Notes: generated from the letters alone by a model not told the origin. Positions 8,221 to 17,812 are shown, counted from the first letter of the stretch. The stretch: DNA of 64,000 nucleotides from JBOGUF01 sp050696075 (GCA_050696075.1 JBOGUF010000018.1:9123-73122), one strand, 5' to 3'. Made by a program: numbers and translations.

Positions 8221-9195
8221 ATGAGCGTGAGAGCCAGCGATGCCGGGCACGCGGGTGCGGGACCCTTTTGGAAACAGCAAAAGTGGGAAGCGACGATCGC
8301 CTTCTGGGTGCTGATGGCCCCGATGCTGATCGGCCTGGGTCTCTTCGTCTTCGCGCCGATCGTCTGGGGTTTCTTGATCAGCCTGTCGGAAGCGCGCAAT
8401 ACGGTCAGCATCAGCGAGTTCGTCGGTTTTCAGAATTACGTTGACATTCTGCGCGACAGCGCGTTCCGCAAGGCGATGCGGACGGGCGTGATCTTTACCG
8501 CCTTCATCGTGCCGCTGACATTTGTGTTTTCGCTCGGGCTAGCGATGCTGGTGAACGGCGCCGGCTTCGGCCGACCGGTCTTCCGCACCATCTTCTTTAT
8601 TCCGACCGCGGTTTCGTATGTCATCGCGTCGCTCGTCTGGAAGACAAGCATCTTCAACGGCACGCCCTACGGCGTCGCCAACTTGGCGCTGTACGAGTGG
8701 TTCGGCTACGAAAAGGTGATCTCGTGGATCTCGCCGCCCGCGGGCGATCCGCCCTGGTATTGGCTGGTCTTGGTGACTGTTCGGCTCTGGCTCCAGGTCG
8801 GTTTCTACATGATCATCTTCATCGCCGGGTTGCAGGAGATTCCGCGCGACCTCTACGAAGCAGCGTACGTTGACGGGGCGCGGTCCGGTTGGACGACTTT
8901 CCGCACGATCACGTTGCCGTTGTTGCGCAACACCTCGATCGCCGTGCTGCTGCTCAACTTCATCGCCGCCTTCCAGGCGTTCGACGAGTTTGCCAACATC
9001 TTTGGCAGCACCGGCGCCTCGGCCGGCAACGTAGGGCTGGCCCGACCGCCGCTGATCTACCTCTTTCAGATTGGGCTGAATAACCAGAACTACGGGCTGG
9101 CTTCGGCCGGCGCGTTCATCCTGACCGCGCTGATCATCGCCGTGACGCTCGTGCAGGGGCGCATCTTCGGATTCGGCCGGTCGACGGCGGCCTAA
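8221..9195 (+). CDS. Sugar ABC transporter permease, importer A (MalF-like)
   Basis: The 324-residue membrane protein has six predicted hydrophobic segments, the first at about residues 25-52, and the permease EAA loop LYEAAYVDGARSGWTTF from about residue 211, which contacts the ATPase. The ATG at 8221 gives MSVRASDAG; the longer frame from 8134 starts inside the palindromic repeat region and is unlikely. It is of the MalF/UgpA type and pairs with the MalG-type permease 12 bases downstream. The substrate cannot be told from sequence, but the downstream GH2 enzyme suggests a beta-linked glycoside. Confidence 0.9.
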   Translation: MSVRASDAGHAGAGPFWKQQKWEATIAFWVLMAPMLIGLGLFVFAPIVWGFLISLSEARNTVSISEFVGFQNYVDILRDSAFRKAMRTGVIFTAFIVPLTFVFSLGLAMLVNGAGFGRPVFRTIFFIPTAVSYVIASLVWKTSIFNGTPYGVANLALYEWFGYEKVISWISPPAGDPPWYWLVLVTVRLWLQVGFYMIIFIAGLQEIPRDLYEAAYVDGARSGWTTFRTITLPLLRNTSIAVLLLNFIAAFQAFDEFANIFGSTGASAGNVGLARPPLIYLFQIGLNNQNYGLASAGAFILTALIIAVTLVQGRIFGFGRSTAA

Positions 9196-9207
9196 GGAGG
9201 GGATGCG

Positions 9208-10116
9208 ATGGCAACCATCACCGACACTTCCGCCACCGTTGAGCGCGGCCGGCCGCTCGTCGTGCCGCGAGGCCGAGGGCGCGATTACGCCCGCTACATC
9301 GGCGCGATCCTGCGCTACTCGTTGCTGATCGCACTTTCGCTCATCTTCCTCTTTCCTTTCTACCTCGTCGTCCGCAATGGGCTGATGACCCAGCCGGAGA
9401 TTACCGGGTTCGAATGGAAGTGGTGGCCGGCCTCGCCGCAATGGGAGAACTTCACCACCCTATTCGACGATCCGCTGGTGCCGATGGCGACCGGGTTGCG
9501 GAACTCGGCGATTCTGGCGGTGATCAACCTGGTCTTTCAGACGCTTTTTGCCTCGATGGCGGGGTATGCGCTGGCACGGATTCGGGCCCGGGGGAGCGGC
9601 GTCGTCTTCTTCGTGCTTTTGACGACGTTGATGGTGCCGAGCGCCGTCACGTTTATTCCGAGTTATGTCGTGCTGGATCGCCTGGGTGGGGTCGGGACGT
9701 TGTGGGGGATCGTCGTACCGGGCCTGTTCAATGCCTTTGCGACGTTCCTCTTTCGGCAGTTCTATCTCGACTTCCCGGTCGAGATCGAGGAGGCGGCGCG
9801 CCTCGACGGATTGAGCTATTTCGGGATCTACCGGGCGATGATCCTGCCCAATTCGATGGGGATCATGATGGCGCTCGGTGTCCTCAGCTTCATCTATAGC
9901 TGGAATGCGTTCCTCTGGCCCCTGGTGGTGGCGCGGGCGGACCAGTCGGTCTGGACCGTGCAAATCGTACTCTCGACCTACCTGACGGCGCAGACGATCA
10001 ATCTGCCGGCCCTCTTTATGGGCGCCTTGGTCGGCGCGGCGCCGCTCATCGCGGTCTTCCTGATTATGCAGCGGTACATCGTGCAAGGGGTGCGCCTATC
10101 GGGGATCAAGGGGTAG
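9208..10116 (+). CDS. Carbohydrate ABC transporter permease, importer A (MalG-like)
   Basis: This 302-residue permease starts at an ATG preceded by AAGGAGG at 9194-9200, the clearest ribosome site of the operon. It has six hydrophobic segments, the MalG-type large first extracellular loop (MTQPEITGFEWKWWP) and the EAA motif EIEEAARLDGLSYFGIYR. With the preceding protein it forms the heterodimeric channel of importer A. No ATP-binding subunit lies in this operon, as is common for CUT1 importers that share one MsmK/UgpC-type ATPase. Confidence 0.92.
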   Translation: MATITDTSATVERGRPLVVPRGRGRDYARYIGAILRYSLLIALSLIFLFPFYLVVRNGLMTQPEITGFEWKWWPASPQWENFTTLFDDPLVPMATGLRNSAILAVINLVFQTLFASMAGYALARIRARGSGVVFFVLLTTLMVPSAVTFIPSYVVLDRLGGVGTLWGIVVPGLFNAFATFLFRQFYLDFPVEIEEAARLDGLSYFGIYRAMILPNSMGIMMALGVLSFIYSWNAFLWPLVVARADQSVWTVQIVLSTYLTAQTINLPALFMGALVGAAPLIAVFLIMQRYIVQGVRLSGIKG

Positions 10117-10121
10117 ACGGA

Positions 10122-10163
10122 GGAGTCAGGGGTCGGGGGTCAGGAGTCAGGAGTCAGGAGTCA
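10122..10163. repeat. Heptamer tandem repeat, unit GGAGTCA
   Basis: Six consecutive 7-bp units (GGAGTCA, GGGGTCG, GGGGTCA and three further GGAGTCA) fill the spacer between the MalG-like permease and the GH2 gene, followed by a decayed tail to about 10186. The period is strict although the unit varies. Confidence 0.85.
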
Positions 10164-10204
10164 GGGTCGGAGGTCGGGAGTTAGGGACGACGAGGAGCTA
10201 CTTC

Positions 10205-12046
10205 GTGTCGGATCAGGGATTACACCCGCGGCCGGGGATGGCGCGCGAGGGTTGGATCGATCTGTGCGGTCCGTGGCAGTTTGCGTATGACGATGGCGAC
10301 GTTGGCCTCGATCAGGATTGGCATGAGCGTGCCGAGCCATTCGATCGCACGATCGTTGTGCCATATCCGCCGGAGTCGCGGCTGAGTGGGATCGGGGAGA
10401 GGGCGCCGCATCCGGTTGTATGGTACCGGCGGACGTTTCGGGCGGCGCGCCAGGGCGATGGGCGGGTGCTGCTCCACTTCGGCGCGGTCGATTACCAGGC
10501 CCACGTTTGGGTCAACGGGAGACTCGTGGCGCGGCACGAAGGGGGGCACACGCCGTTCAGCGCCGACGTCACCGCCGCGCTGACGGATCAGGACGAGCAC
10601 GTCCTTATCGTGCGGGCGGAGGACCGGCCGGGAGATTTGAAGCAGCCGCGCGGCAAGCAAGATTGGCACGACGAGCCGCACCGCATCTGGTACGACCGCA
10701 CAACCGGCATCTGGCAGCCAGTGTGGCTGGAGCGTGTCGGGCACACATATGTCGAAGACGTGCGGTGGGTGCCGGATCTCGATCGCGGCTGCCTCGGTGT
10801 GACGCTCCGGCTCAACGCGCCGCCGACCGGGCCTTTGCGTCTGGGGTTGCGACTGTCGATGCACGGCATCGCGCTGGCCGACGAGACGTGGACGGTCGAT
10901 CGGATCGAGACGAGCCGCGCGGTCGACTTCCCCGACAACCTGCTGACGATGGACACCGACCGGCTGGTGTGGTCGCCGCGCAATCCGAACCTGATCGACG
11001 CCGAGATCACGCTGAGCGACGGCGAACGAGTTATCGACGCGGTGCAAAGCTACGCCGGGATGCGGAGCGCCGGCGTAGCGGACGGGCGATTCTTACTGAA
11101 CGGCCGACCATATTACCTCCGGCTCGTGCTGGCGCAGAACTTCTGGCCGGAGTCGCATTTGGCCGCGCCGAGTCCAGCGGCATTGCGGCGCGAGGTCGAG
11201 CTCGCAAAGGAGCTTGGCTTCAACGGGGTACGAATCCACCAGAAGGTCGAGGACCCACGATTTCTGTACTGGTGCGACCGGCTGGGCGTCTTGGTCTGGG
11301 GCGAGATGGCGAACGCCTACGCCTTTTCGCCGCTCGCCGTCGAGCGATTGACGCGGGAATGGCTCGAAGTCGTGCGCCGAGACGTCAGCCATCCCTCGAT
11401 CGTCGCCTGGGTGCCGTTCAACGAGAGTTGGGGGGTGCCGAACCTGGAGGGCGATCCGGAACAGCGGAATTACGTCCGCGCGCTGTACTACCTGACCAAG
11501 GCGCTCGATCCGACCCGGCCCGTGATCGGGAACGAGGGCTGGGAGCACGTCGAGAGCGACATCTGGGGCATCCACGACTACGCCTTCTCCGGCGCGGCGC
11601 TGAGCGAGCGCTACGGCTCGCCGGAGGCGCTCGACCGCACGCTGCGCACCGGAAGACCGGCTGGGCGGAACATCGCCCGGCCCGACGAGCGGGCGCATAC
11701 CCCGGTGATGCTGACCGAGTTCGGCGGGATCACCGATGCACCGGAGCCAGGTCAGCCCTGGTGGGGGTATGGGACAGCGGGGGACGCTGACGCGCTGCTC
11801 GCGAAGTACGAAGAGCTCGTGGGTGCGGTGCTCGACTCGCCGGTGGTGGCCGGTTTTTGCTACACGCAACTGACCGACACCCAGCAGGAACGGAACGGGC
11901 TGCTCACCGCCGAGCGGGAGCCGAAGGTCGACCTGGCGGCGATCCGGGCGATCAACACTCGGCCGTCGCGGGCGTTGATGAACGAGACGGTGCACCAGAT
12001 CCAGACCGCGGCAACCGCCACGGCGGCCGCGGGCGGCGGGTCATAG
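10205..12046 (+). CDS. Glycoside hydrolase family 2 protein (beta-galactosidase/beta-glucuronidase type)
   Basis: This 613-residue cytosolic enzyme has the GH2 order: N-terminal sugar-binding jelly roll (about 1-180, with DLCGPWQFAYD and PHPVVWYRRTF), an immunoglobulin-like domain (about 185-285) and a TIM barrel (about 290-600). The acid/base is E407 in FNESWG and the nucleophile E505 in TEFGG, both intact, so it should be active. It starts at GTG; the family would also allow a start a few codons later. As the last gene of operon A it probably cleaves the glycoside brought in by the importer. The exact specificity (galactoside, glucuronide, mannoside) cannot be read from these motifs. Confidence 0.88.
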   Translation: MSDQGLHPRPGMAREGWIDLCGPWQFAYDDGDVGLDQDWHERAEPFDRTIVVPYPPESRLSGIGERAPHPVVWYRRTFRAARQGDGRVLLHFGAVDYQAHVWVNGRLVARHEGGHTPFSADVTAALTDQDEHVLIVRAEDRPGDLKQPRGKQDWHDEPHRIWYDRTTGIWQPVWLERVGHTYVEDVRWVPDLDRGCLGVTLRLNAPPTGPLRLGLRLSMHGIALADETWTVDRIETSRAVDFPDNLLTMDTDRLVWSPRNPNLIDAEITLSDGERVIDAVQSYAGMRSAGVADGRFLLNGRPYYLRLVLAQNFWPESHLAAPSPAALRREVELAKELGFNGVRIHQKVEDPRFLYWCDRLGVLVWGEMANAYAFSPLAVERLTREWLEVVRRDVSHPSIVAWVPFNESWGVPNLEGDPEQRNYVRALYYLTKALDPTRPVIGNEGWEHVESDIWGIHDYAFSGAALSERYGSPEALDRTLRTGRPAGRNIARPDERAHTPVMLTEFGGITDAPEPGQPWWGYGTAGDADALLAKYEELVGAVLDSPVVAGFCYTQLTDTQQERNGLLTAEREPKVDLAAIRAINTRPSRALMNETVHQIQTAATATAAAGGGS

Positions 12047-12060
12047 ATAGGCAACCGGCG

Positions 12061-12066
12061 TACACT
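12061..12066 (+). promoter_or_regulatory. -10 box TACACT upstream of the PLP-enzyme gene
   Basis: TACACT matches the -10 hexamer TANACT that recurs upstream of many genes in this window. No convincing -35 is seen. The expected start point, near 12073-12076, coincides with the GTG of a short upstream ORF. Confidence 0.45.
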
Positions 12067-12075
12067 CCCGGCACG

Positions 12076-12120
12076 GTGAGCGAGCAAGCGCTTCTAGAGT
12101 GCCGGAGGAGTAGACGCTGA
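12076..12120 (+). CDS. Possible 14-codon upstream ORF coupled to the PLP-enzyme gene
   Basis: A GTG-initiated ORF encodes MSEQALLECRRSRR and its TGA stop overlaps the next start in a TGATG arrangement, so ribosomes finishing it would be placed on the next gene. It begins 9 bases after a TACACT box, so it could be translated from a leaderless transcript. It holds a single Cys codon, which is too little to claim cysteine-responsive control. It may equally be chance, and the GGAGGAG inside it is the ribosome site of the following gene. Confidence 0.3.
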   Translation: MSEQALLECRRSRR

Positions 12121-13265
12121 TGACAACCGCCCGCCACGGTCTTTCGACGCGCAGCATCCACGCCGGGGAAGCGCCCGATCCTGCTACGGGCGCCCACGGC
12201 GTGCCGATCTACCAGAACACGACCTACTCGTTCCGCTCGTACGACCACGTCGAGGCGTGGCGTTGCGGCCAGGCTCCGCATTTCGTCTACCAACGGGAAG
12301 GGAACCCGACTGTCCGCTGTTTCGAGTTGAAGATGGCAGACCTCGAAGGCGCGGAGGAGGCGGCGGCCGGGGCGACCGGGATGGCCGTGATCGCGGCCAC
12401 GCTGCTTGGGGTGACCGCGGGTGGTGGGCATCTCGTCGCGTCGGCCGACCTGTACGAGGTCGCATCGGGTCTTGTCTGCAATGATCTGCCGGCGGCCGGG
12501 GCGGCGGTGACGACGGTCGATATCACCGATCTGGCGGCGGTCGAGGCGGCTTGCACCGAGGAGACGCGGGCGATCTACTGTGAGACCTTCTCGAACCCCG
12601 GCCTCAAGGTTGCTGATATCTCCGCGTTGGCTGAGATCGCGCACCGTCACGACGCGCTCCTTATTGTCGACAACACGTTCCTGTCCCCGGCACTGATGCG
12701 CCCGCTGGAGCACGGGGCGGACCTTGTGATCCACAGCGCGACGAAGTACCTCGCGGGCCACGGGCAGGCGATGGGCGGCGTGGTTGCCGGCCCGCGTGAG
12801 CTGGTGGCGCCCATTGCCGGCCGTCTCTCCCGCCTGGGCGGCGCCATGAACCCGTTTACCGCCTGGCTGCTGCTGACGGGCATGAAGACGCTGCCGTTAC
12901 GGATGGATCGGCACTCGATAAACGCGGCGCGCATCGCCGACGTGTTGGTTTCCCATCCCGCTGTAAAACGGGTGGCGTTTCCCGGCCTTTCAGGCCATCC
13001 GGGGCACGGCGTCGCGCGGGGATTGTGCGGTGACCAGTTCGGAGGTCTGCTTTCCTTCACCGTGCAGGGTGGGCAGGAGGCGGTTCGCGCGTTCATCAAC
13101 GCCCTCGAGCTCTGCACGATCGCCGTGTCGCTTGGCGAATGCGGCACGCTGGTGTGGCCGTATCCGGACGGGCTAATTCGCGTAGCAGTGGGGTTGGAGG
13201 ATGTAGAGGATTTGGAAAGGGACGTGGCGAGGGCTCTTGGACGTGCCTGCTCGGCGGGCATCTGA
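12120..13265 (+). CDS. Trans-sulfuration family PLP-dependent enzyme (Cys/Met metabolism)
   Basis: The 381-residue protein is a fold-type I PLP enzyme of the cystathionine gamma-synthase / methionine gamma-lyase / O-acetylhomoserine sulfhydrylase group. Visible motifs are TRSIHAGEAPD, YQREGNPTVRCFE, the aspartate region LLIVDNTFLSP and the PLP lysine K209 in SATKYLAGHGQ. GCCGGAGGAG lies just upstream of the ATG. Members of this family differ in reaction by few residues, so synthase and lyase activity cannot be separated here. With metH and metG nearby it forms a loose sulfur-amino-acid neighbourhood, although a DUF4389 gene intervenes. Confidence 0.85.
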   Translation: MTTARHGLSTRSIHAGEAPDPATGAHGVPIYQNTTYSFRSYDHVEAWRCGQAPHFVYQREGNPTVRCFELKMADLEGAEEAAAGATGMAVIAATLLGVTAGGGHLVASADLYEVASGLVCNDLPAAGAAVTTVDITDLAAVEAACTEETRAIYCETFSNPGLKVADISALAEIAHRHDALLIVDNTFLSPALMRPLEHGADLVIHSATKYLAGHGQAMGGVVAGPRELVAPIAGRLSRLGGAMNPFTAWLLLTGMKTLPLRMDRHSINAARIADVLVSHPAVKRVAFPGLSGHPGHGVARGLCGDQFGGLLSFTVQGGQEAVRAFINALELCTIAVSLGECGTLVWPYPDGLIRVAVGLEDVEDLERDVARALGRACSAGI

Positions 13266-13409
13266 CCGTCTCCTCGCTCGTGTCATCCCGGATGATCGAC
13301 GGGACGGTAGCAACGAGCGCACAGACACCAGTCACCTGAGCCGTGCCGCACCGTGGCCTCGGTCTAAACACCCGCGATCGGCATGTCGGAGCGCTATTGA
13401 CGCCCGCGA

Positions 13410-13415
13410 TACAAT
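13410..13415 (+). promoter_or_regulatory. -10 box TACAAT upstream of the DUF4389 gene
   Basis: TACAAT is close to the bacterial consensus and lies about 120 bases before the start codon. The upstream spacer from 13266 holds nothing else recognisable; a -35 at correct distance is weak. Confidence 0.4.
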
Positions 13416-13537
13416 GATGTTGCCCGCACGTATTCGTGGCTCTTCCCGGTGAATCCCGCGGCAATTGCGCCGAATCTCGGCAACTGGATCGGGTCGGCCT
13501 GTGCCTTCGGGCAGGGCGAGAGGGAGAAGAGGGAGTC

Positions 13538-14161
13538 ATGGACGCACAACCGGAACTGCACTTCGACGTCGCATATCCCGAACGGCTCAGCCGCCTGTTG
13601 ATCTTCGTCAAGTGGCTGCTCGTGATTCCGCACATCGTCGTTCTCTATTTTCTTCAGCTCGGCCTCAACATCGTCACGTTCATCGCCTGGTTCGGGATTC
13701 TCTTCACCGGCAACTACCCGCGGGGACTCTTCGAGTTCGCGGTGATGACGATGCGCTGGCAAGCGCGAGTGACGGCGTACATCTCGCTTTTGCGGGACGA
13801 GTACCCGCCGTTCGGCGACGGGCAGTATCCGGTGCAGTACGAATTGGCCTATCCGCCCCGGCTGTCCCGGCTGTTGATCTTCGTCAAGTGGCTGCTGATC
13901 ATTCCCCACCTGGTCGTGCTCTTTTTCCTCGGCATCGCGGCATTCGTCGCCTTTGTCGTCGCCTGGTTCGCGATCCTGATCACGGGTCGCTACCCGCGCG
14001 GTCTGTTCGACTTCGTCGTCGGAGTGCAAAGGTGGTCCGGGCGCGTCATGATCTACTACTACCTGCTGACCGACGCCTATCCACCCTTTACGCTCGGACC
14101 GACCTCGGCGCCGACCGACCCGTACCCGCCTGACGCGGCGGTCGCGCCCGTCCGGTTCTAG
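13538..14161 (+). CDS. DUF4389 domain-containing membrane protein with internal duplication
   Basis: This 207-residue protein consists of two near-identical repeats of about 90 residues, each with the core YPxRLSRLLIFVKWLL, two adjacent hydrophobic segments and a NYPRGLF/RYPRGLF turn, followed by a short proline-rich tail. The function of DUF4389 is unknown; it is common in Chloroflexota and actinobacteria. The ATG at 13538 follows the purine run GAGGGAGAAGAGGGAG and gives the first repeat intact; an in-frame extension to 13436 is less likely. The protein is probably an integral membrane protein with four helices. Confidence 0.85.
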   Translation: MDAQPELHFDVAYPERLSRLLIFVKWLLVIPHIVVLYFLQLGLNIVTFIAWFGILFTGNYPRGLFEFAVMTMRWQARVTAYISLLRDEYPPFGDGQYPVQYELAYPPRLSRLLIFVKWLLIIPHLVVLFFLGIAAFVAFVVAWFAILITGRYPRGLFDFVVGVQRWSGRVMIYYYLLTDAYPPFTLGPTSAPTDPYPPDAAVAPVRF

Positions 14162-14267
14162 GCAGCCCTTCCTTCCGAGGTCACGAGGAATCGCTCCGCC
14201 GTTCGTGCCACGGGAGAGATTCCTCCATGCTTTCGGCATGACGGAGAGGGGCGGACGCATTACGACG

Positions 14268-14273
14268 TACAAT
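14268..14273 (+). promoter_or_regulatory. -10 box TACAAT upstream of metH
   Basis: TACAAT lies 75 bases before the metH start, predicting a leader of about 68 nucleotides. I see no cobalamin or SAM riboswitch core in this short leader. Confidence 0.4.
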
Positions 14274-14347
14274 TCCCCCATTGCGACTCGGCGGCTGTCG
14301 CGGAGGCGACGCGCACGACCGGACCGACACGGGGGGAACTGAACACG

Positions 14348-17300
14348 ATGACCCGCGGCCGCGACTTTCTCGACCTTGCCCGCGAACGCGTCCTCTTCTA
14401 CGACGGTTCGATGGGCGCAACGATTCTCAACCTCCAACTCGACGCCGAGGGGTACGGTGGCAAGGAGGGGTGCAACGAGTACCTCGTCTTCCACAACCCC
14501 GGCATCATCGAGGGGATACACGCCGGCTACCTCGAGGTCGGCTGCGACGTGCTCGAGACCGACACCTTCGGCGGCAGCAAGCACAAGCTCGACGAATATG
14601 GAATCGGGGAGCGGACCTACGAGCTGAATCGCGCCGCCGCGGAGCTCGCCCGCCGTGTGGCCGACGAGTACTCGACACCGTCGCACCCGCGTTTTGTCGC
14701 CGGCTCGATCGGGCCGTCTGGTCTGTTGCCGGCCTCCGAGGACCCGATGCTGGGCCAGGCCAGATTCCAGGAGGTCGTCGAACTCTTCCTTGATCAGGTG
14801 CGCGGGCTGGTCGACGGCGGCAGCAACGTCCTGATCATCGAGACGGTGCAGGACATCCTCGAACTGAAGGCGGTGATCCACGCCGCGCGCCGCGTCTTCG
14901 ACGAGGGGCGGGCGCGGATTCCAATCCACGCCTCGATCACGCTCGATACCTCCGGCCGGATGCTGCTCGGCACCGACATCGCCGCCGCGCTTTCGATCCT
15001 GGAAGGGCTTCGGGTCGATATTATCGGGCTCAATTGCTCGACCGGGCCGGAGCATATGCGGGAGCCCGCGCGCTACCTCGGTGAGTACGCGACGGCGCCG
15101 GTCGCGATCATCCCCAACGCCGGGATTCCGATCAACAAGGACGGGATGGCGGTCTTCCCGCTCGAACCGGAGCCGATGGCGAGGGCGCTGCGGGAGATGG
15201 TCGAGGAGTTCGACGTTGGGATCGTCGGCGGCTGCTGCGGCACCACGCCGGAGCACCTGCAACTGACGGTAGACCAGATCGAGCGCAGGCCGATCACGGT
15301 CGCCAGGCCCGCCGCGCCGCTGCCGCTGATCGCCAGCATGATCCGAGCGACGCCGCTGCAACAGGAGCCGGCGCCGCTGATCGTCGGCGAGCGAGTCAAC
15401 ACGCAAGGGTCGCGCAAAGTGAAGCGGCTCGTCCTGGCCGACGACTACGACGGTTTGCTCCAGGTCGCCAGCAGCCAGGTCGAGGAAGGGGCGCACGCGC
15501 TCGACGTCTGTATGGCCCTGACCGAGCGCGCCGACGAGCGTGACATCATGCGGACGATCGTCAAGAAGCTGGCGCTGACGGTCGAGACGCCGTTGGTCGT
15601 CGACTCGACCGAGCCGGACGTGATCAAGGACGCGCTCGAACAGTACCCCGGCCGTGCAGTCGTCAACTCGATCAACATGGAGAACGGTCGTGCCCGGATC
15701 GAGGCGGTGATGCCGCTGGTGAAGGATCACGGGGCGGCCGTCATCGCCTTAACGATCGACGAAGAGGGGATGGCCAAGACCGCCGAGCGGAAGCTGGCAG
15801 TGGCGAAGGTGATCCATCAGATCGTGACCGAGGAGTACGGGTTGCGGTCAGAAGATTTGATCTTCGATGCGCTCACCTTCACCCTGGCGACCGGGGACGA
15901 GGAGTTCACTCGCTCCGCGATGGAGACGATCGAGGGCATCCGGCAGATCGAACGCGAGTTGCCGGGGGTGCTCACGGTCTTGGGGGTGAGTAATGTCTCC
16001 TTCGGGCTCAACCCGGCGGCGCGGAAGGTGCTGAACGCGGTCTTCCTCTACCACTGCGTGCATGCCGGGCTCGATCTCGCCATCGTCCACCCCTCGCACG
16101 TCGTGCCTTTCGCGGAAATCCCGGCCGAAGAGCGAGCGCTAGCCGAAGAGTTGATCTTTGCCCGGCGACCGGACGCGCTCCAACGCTACATCGAGTTCTT
16201 CGAGGGGCGGACCGACTCGGAATCGGAGGGTGGCCCCGATCCGATGGCGGAGATGGCGGTCCGGGAGCGGTTGCACTACCGGGTCGTGCATCGCAAGAAG
16301 GAAGGGATCGAGGAGGACGTCGACGTCGCCGTGCCAGAGGCCGGCGACCCGGTCGAGGTACTCAACAACGTCCTCCTGCCGGCGATGAAGGAGGTCGGCG
16401 ACAAGTTCGGCGCCGGCGAGTTGATCCTCCCGTTTGTCTTGCAATCGGCCGAGGCGATGAAGAAGGCCGTCGCCCGCCTGGAGACCTACCTCGAAAAGCA
16501 GGAGGGAGTGACCAAGGGAACAGTCGTCCTCGCCACCGTCTACGGCGACGTCCACGACATCGGCAAGAATTTGGTCAATACGATCCTGACCAACAATGGC
16601 TACACGGTCCACGACCTCGGTAAGCAGGTGCCGATCAGTCGCATCATCGACAAGGCGGTCGAGACGAACGCGACGGCGATCGGCTTGTCGGCGCTGCTGG
16701 TCTCGACCAGCAAGCAGATGCCGCTCTGCGTCAAGGAGCTGCACCATAAGGATCTGGCGTTTCCGGTGATCATCGGCGGGGCGGCGATCAATCGCGCCTA
16801 CGCGCACCGCACGCTCTTCGTCGACGAAGACATCCCGTATGGCCCCGGCGTCTTCTACGCCAAGGACGCCTTCGAAGGGCTGTCTTTGATGGACCGCATC
16901 ATCCAGCCCGCGGCGCGCGGCTCGCTGTTAGAGGCGACCGTCGAGGAGGCCCGCCGCTCGCTGGGCCGTCCCGGTCGCGAGGCGTTCAGTGTGCCGGAGG
17001 AGTCGACGGCGATCGAGGGCAAGACGGTGCGTGACGTCGAGCCGCCGACGCCGCCCTTCTGGGGCGTGCAAGAGATGAACGGTTTCACGCTGGCCGATGT
17101 CTGGCCGCATCTCGACTTGAAGACGCTCTTCCGGCTCCATTGGGGCGGCAAGGGGATTAGGGATGAGGCGTGGGAGACGTTGCAAAACGAGGAGTTCCTG
17201 CCACGATTGCAGGCCATGGAGGCGGACGCCATCCGCGAGGGTTGGCTGGAACCGCGGGTGCGCTACGGCTTTTTCCCGGCGAACGGCGACGGCAACGATT

Positions 17301-17812
17301 TGGTGATCTTCGACCCTGGGGACCTGGAGCGCGAGGTCGCCCGCTTCCCGTTCCCACGGCAGCCGCGCCGTGAGCGCCTTTGCCTTGCCGACTACTTCCT
17401 GTCGTTAGTCAGCGGCAAACGCGACGTGGCCGTCTTCCAGATCGTCACCGTCGGCCCCGAGGCGACCAAGCGCACCGAGCTCCTCCAGGCGGCCGGGGAG
17501 TATGCCGAGAGTTACTATAGCCACGGCCTGAGCGTGCAGAGCGCCGAGGGATTGGCCGAGTACGCCCATCAGCGCGTTCGGCGTGAGCTCGGCCTCGGTG
17601 AAGAGCAGGGGAAGCGCTATTCCTGGGGCTACCCTGCCTGTCCAGAGCTTGCTCAGCACACGCTGGTCGAACGCCTGCTCAATGCCCGCTCCATCGGCAT
17701 CCAGGTCACCGAGGGCTACCAATTCGACCCCGAGCAGACAACCGCCGCCCTGGTCGTCCACCACCCGGACGCAAAGTACTACGCGCTGGCGCGATCGGGC
17801 GCTGAGGAGTAG
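14348..17812 (+). CDS. metH: Cobalamin-dependent methionine synthase
   Basis: The 1154-residue protein has all four MetH modules. The homocysteine-binding barrel (about 1-325) ends with the zinc motif GGCCGTTPEH; the pterin-binding barrel (about 340-600) begins ERVNTQGSRK; the cobalamin module (about 630-880) has DVHDIGKN with the lower axial ligand H736; and the C-terminal S-adenosylmethionine activation domain (about 900-1150) has RYSWGYPACP. It transfers methyl groups from methyltetrahydrofolate to homocysteine. The length is typical (about 1150-1230). The activation domain implies a reductive partner elsewhere. Its stop is TAG, one of many in the window, which matters for the in-frame stops described elsewhere. 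Confidence 0.96.
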   Translation: MTRGRDFLDLARERVLFYDGSMGATILNLQLDAEGYGGKEGCNEYLVFHNPGIIEGIHAGYLEVGCDVLETDTFGGSKHKLDEYGIGERTYELNRAAAELARRVADEYSTPSHPRFVAGSIGPSGLLPASEDPMLGQARFQEVVELFLDQVRGLVDGGSNVLIIETVQDILELKAVIHAARRVFDEGRARIPIHASITLDTSGRMLLGTDIAAALSILEGLRVDIIGLNCSTGPEHMREPARYLGEYATAPVAIIPNAGIPINKDGMAVFPLEPEPMARALREMVEEFDVGIVGGCCGTTPEHLQLTVDQIERRPITVARPAAPLPLIASMIRATPLQQEPAPLIVGERVNTQGSRKVKRLVLADDYDGLLQVASSQVEEGAHALDVCMALTERADERDIMRTIVKKLALTVETPLVVDSTEPDVIKDALEQYPGRAVVNSINMENGRARIEAVMPLVKDHGAAVIALTIDEEGMAKTAERKLAVAKVIHQIVTEEYGLRSEDLIFDALTFTLATGDEEFTRSAMETIEGIRQIERELPGVLTVLGVSNVSFGLNPAARKVLNAVFLYHCVHAGLDLAIVHPSHVVPFAEIPAEERALAEELIFARRPDALQRYIEFFEGRTDSESEGGPDPMAEMAVRERLHYRVVHRKKEGIEEDVDVAVPEAGDPVEVLNNVLLPAMKEVGDKFGAGELILPFVLQSAEAMKKAVARLETYLEKQEGVTKGTVVLATVYGDVHDIGKNLVNTILTNNGYTVHDLGKQVPISRIIDKAVETNATAIGLSALLVSTSKQMPLCVKELHHKDLAFPVIIGGAAINRAYAHRTLFVDEDIPYGPGVFYAKDAFEGLSLMDRIIQPAARGSLLEATVEEARRSLGRPGREAFSVPEESTAIEGKTVRDVEPPTPPFWGVQEMNGFTLADVWPHLDLKTLFRLHWGGKGIRDEAWETLQNEEFLPRLQAMEADAIREGWLEPRVRYGFFPANGDGNDLVIFDPGDLEREVARFPFPRQPRRERLCLADYFLSLVSGKRDVAVFQIVTVGPEATKRTELLQAAGEYAESYYSHGLSVQSAEGLAEYAHQRVRRELGLGEEQGKRYSWGYPACPELAQHTLVERLLNARSIGIQVTEGYQFDPEQTTAALVVHHPDAKYYALARSGAEE

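Noticed and set aside
14162..14347. Cobalamin or SAM riboswitch upstream of metH
   Set aside because: The leader is too short (about 68 nt after the -10 box) and shows no B12-box or SAM core.
13394..15730. 778-codon open frame on the minus strand opposite the DUF4389 and metH genes
   Set aside because: It runs antisense to strongly conserved metH motifs and has low-complexity Arg/Asp-rich composition; a shadow of high GC.
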